A stretch of DNA of 5,821 nucleotides, from positions 1 through 5,821 of the forward strand of contig CAKSDF010000122.1 of NCBI GenBank assembly GCA_934444695.1, in the 5' to 3' direction. A model generated the notes under the pieces. That model did no database searches. It was given only the letters and a program-made list of their open reading frames with translations, and had not been told where the DNA came from. Source of the stretch: an uncultured Eubacteriales bacterium (GTDB taxonomy: Bacteria > Bacillota > Clostridia > Oscillospirales > Acutalibacteraceae). The position numbers and the translations under genes were made by a program. Positions 5,437-5,821 of the stretch are shown here, piece after piece (the stretch's first letter is position 1; every line of letters starts with the position of its first letter).

Positions 5437-5821
5437 ATGAAATTGTTTGGATATATTATCGGTTTAATTCTGTCAAACATCGCATATTTTGCGCTGCACA
5501 TAACCGGCGGAAATTCCTTTCCCAGCCCCCTTTCGGAAAAAGAGGAAAGCGAGGCTCTTGAAAAAATGAAGGCGGGAGATATGCAGGCCCGCCAAAAGCT
5601 TATCGAACATAATTTAAGACTTGTGGCACATCTTTCAAAAAAATATTATTCGGCCGTACGTGATCAGGACGACATAATTTCTATCGGCACGGTTGGGCTG
5701 ATAAAGGGCATCGATTCCTTCAATCCCGAAAAGAACTATAAACTTGTAACATACATTTCCAGATGCATTGAAAACGAGATTTTAATGAGCCTGAGAAATC
5801 GAAAAAAATCCAGTCAGGACG
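5437..5821 (+). CDS. sigK: RNA polymerase sporulation sigma factor SigK, N-terminal part (runs off the window)
   Basis: SigK is the late mother-cell sigma factor that drives coat and cortex maturation genes. It is made as membrane-tethered pro-SigK and released by the SpoIVFB protease. The visible 128 codons show a hydrophobic pro-sequence (residues 3-20, FGYIIGLILSNIAYFAL), then FPSPLSEKEE, placed exactly as FPQPLS in B. subtilis SigK (Phe28 in both). Region 2 follows: LIEHNLRLVAHLSKKY (55-70), DIISIGTVGLIKGID (79-93) and KLVTYISRCIENEILMSLR (102-120). LIEHNLRLVAH and GLIKGI separate it from SigE. The start ATG 5437-5439 is chosen by alignment. A TTG at 5443 is also possible, since GGGTGAT precedes it with the same spacing as in the upstream gene. 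Region 4 and any intervening element lie beyond the window. Confidence 0.93.
   Translation, partial: MKLFGYIIGLILSNIAYFALHITGGNSFPSPLSEKEESEALEKMKAGDMQARQKLIEHNLRLVAHLSKKYYSAVRDQDDIISIGTVGLIKGIDSFNPEKNYKLVTYISRCIENEILMSLRNRKKSSQD

Noticed and set aside
5437..5821. A skin-like element interrupting sigK
   Set aside because: The reading frame is intact for all 128 visible codons. An interruption further downstream cannot be judged because the window ends.

Overview
The window looks like chromosomal DNA from an endospore-forming member of the Clostridia. This rests on the gene content: SigE with its processing protease SpoIIGA, SigK with a hydrophobic pro-sequence, and a clostridial-style class A penicillin-binding protein. 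Moderate GC content and frequent TTG/GTG starts fit an Oscillospiraceae/Ruminococcaceae-like organism, but that family placement is inference.

Layout, left to right. Positions 1-69 hold the last 22 codons of an unrecognised plus-strand gene, followed by a terminator hairpin (155-190). Next come two overlapping minus-strand genes, spoIIGA (905-1822) and sigE (232-936), transcribed right to left. A 379-bp gap (1823-2201) holds a strong hairpin that probably terminates the gene to its right, a TATAAT at the edge of that hairpin, a perfect Spo0A box (TGTCGAA), and a 72-bp degenerate tetranucleotide tract flanked by inverted repeats. A bifunctional class A penicillin-binding protein follows on the minus strand (2202-4694, start corrected to a GTG), with an extended -10 promoter about 150 bp upstream. 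After a 367-bp divergent intergenic region come two plus-strand genes: a small single-pass membrane protein whose C-terminal part resembles the BofC C-terminal domain (5062-5391), and the first 128 codons of sigK (5437 to the window end).

The locus links the early and late mother-cell sigma factors. By established biology, Spo0A activates spoIIGA-sigE, SpoIIGA cleaves pro-SigE in the septal membrane, and SigE then transcribes sigK. Pro-SigK is held inactive until a forespore signal, whose tuning in Bacillus involves BofC. Finding a BofC-like protein immediately upstream of sigK, with SigE and its protease less than 4 kb away, is the most interesting feature of the window. No wholly unknown system is visible. 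The novel material is regulatory: the promoter/terminator overlap before spoIIGA, the period-4 tract, and a possible SigE promoter almost touching the sigK start codon.
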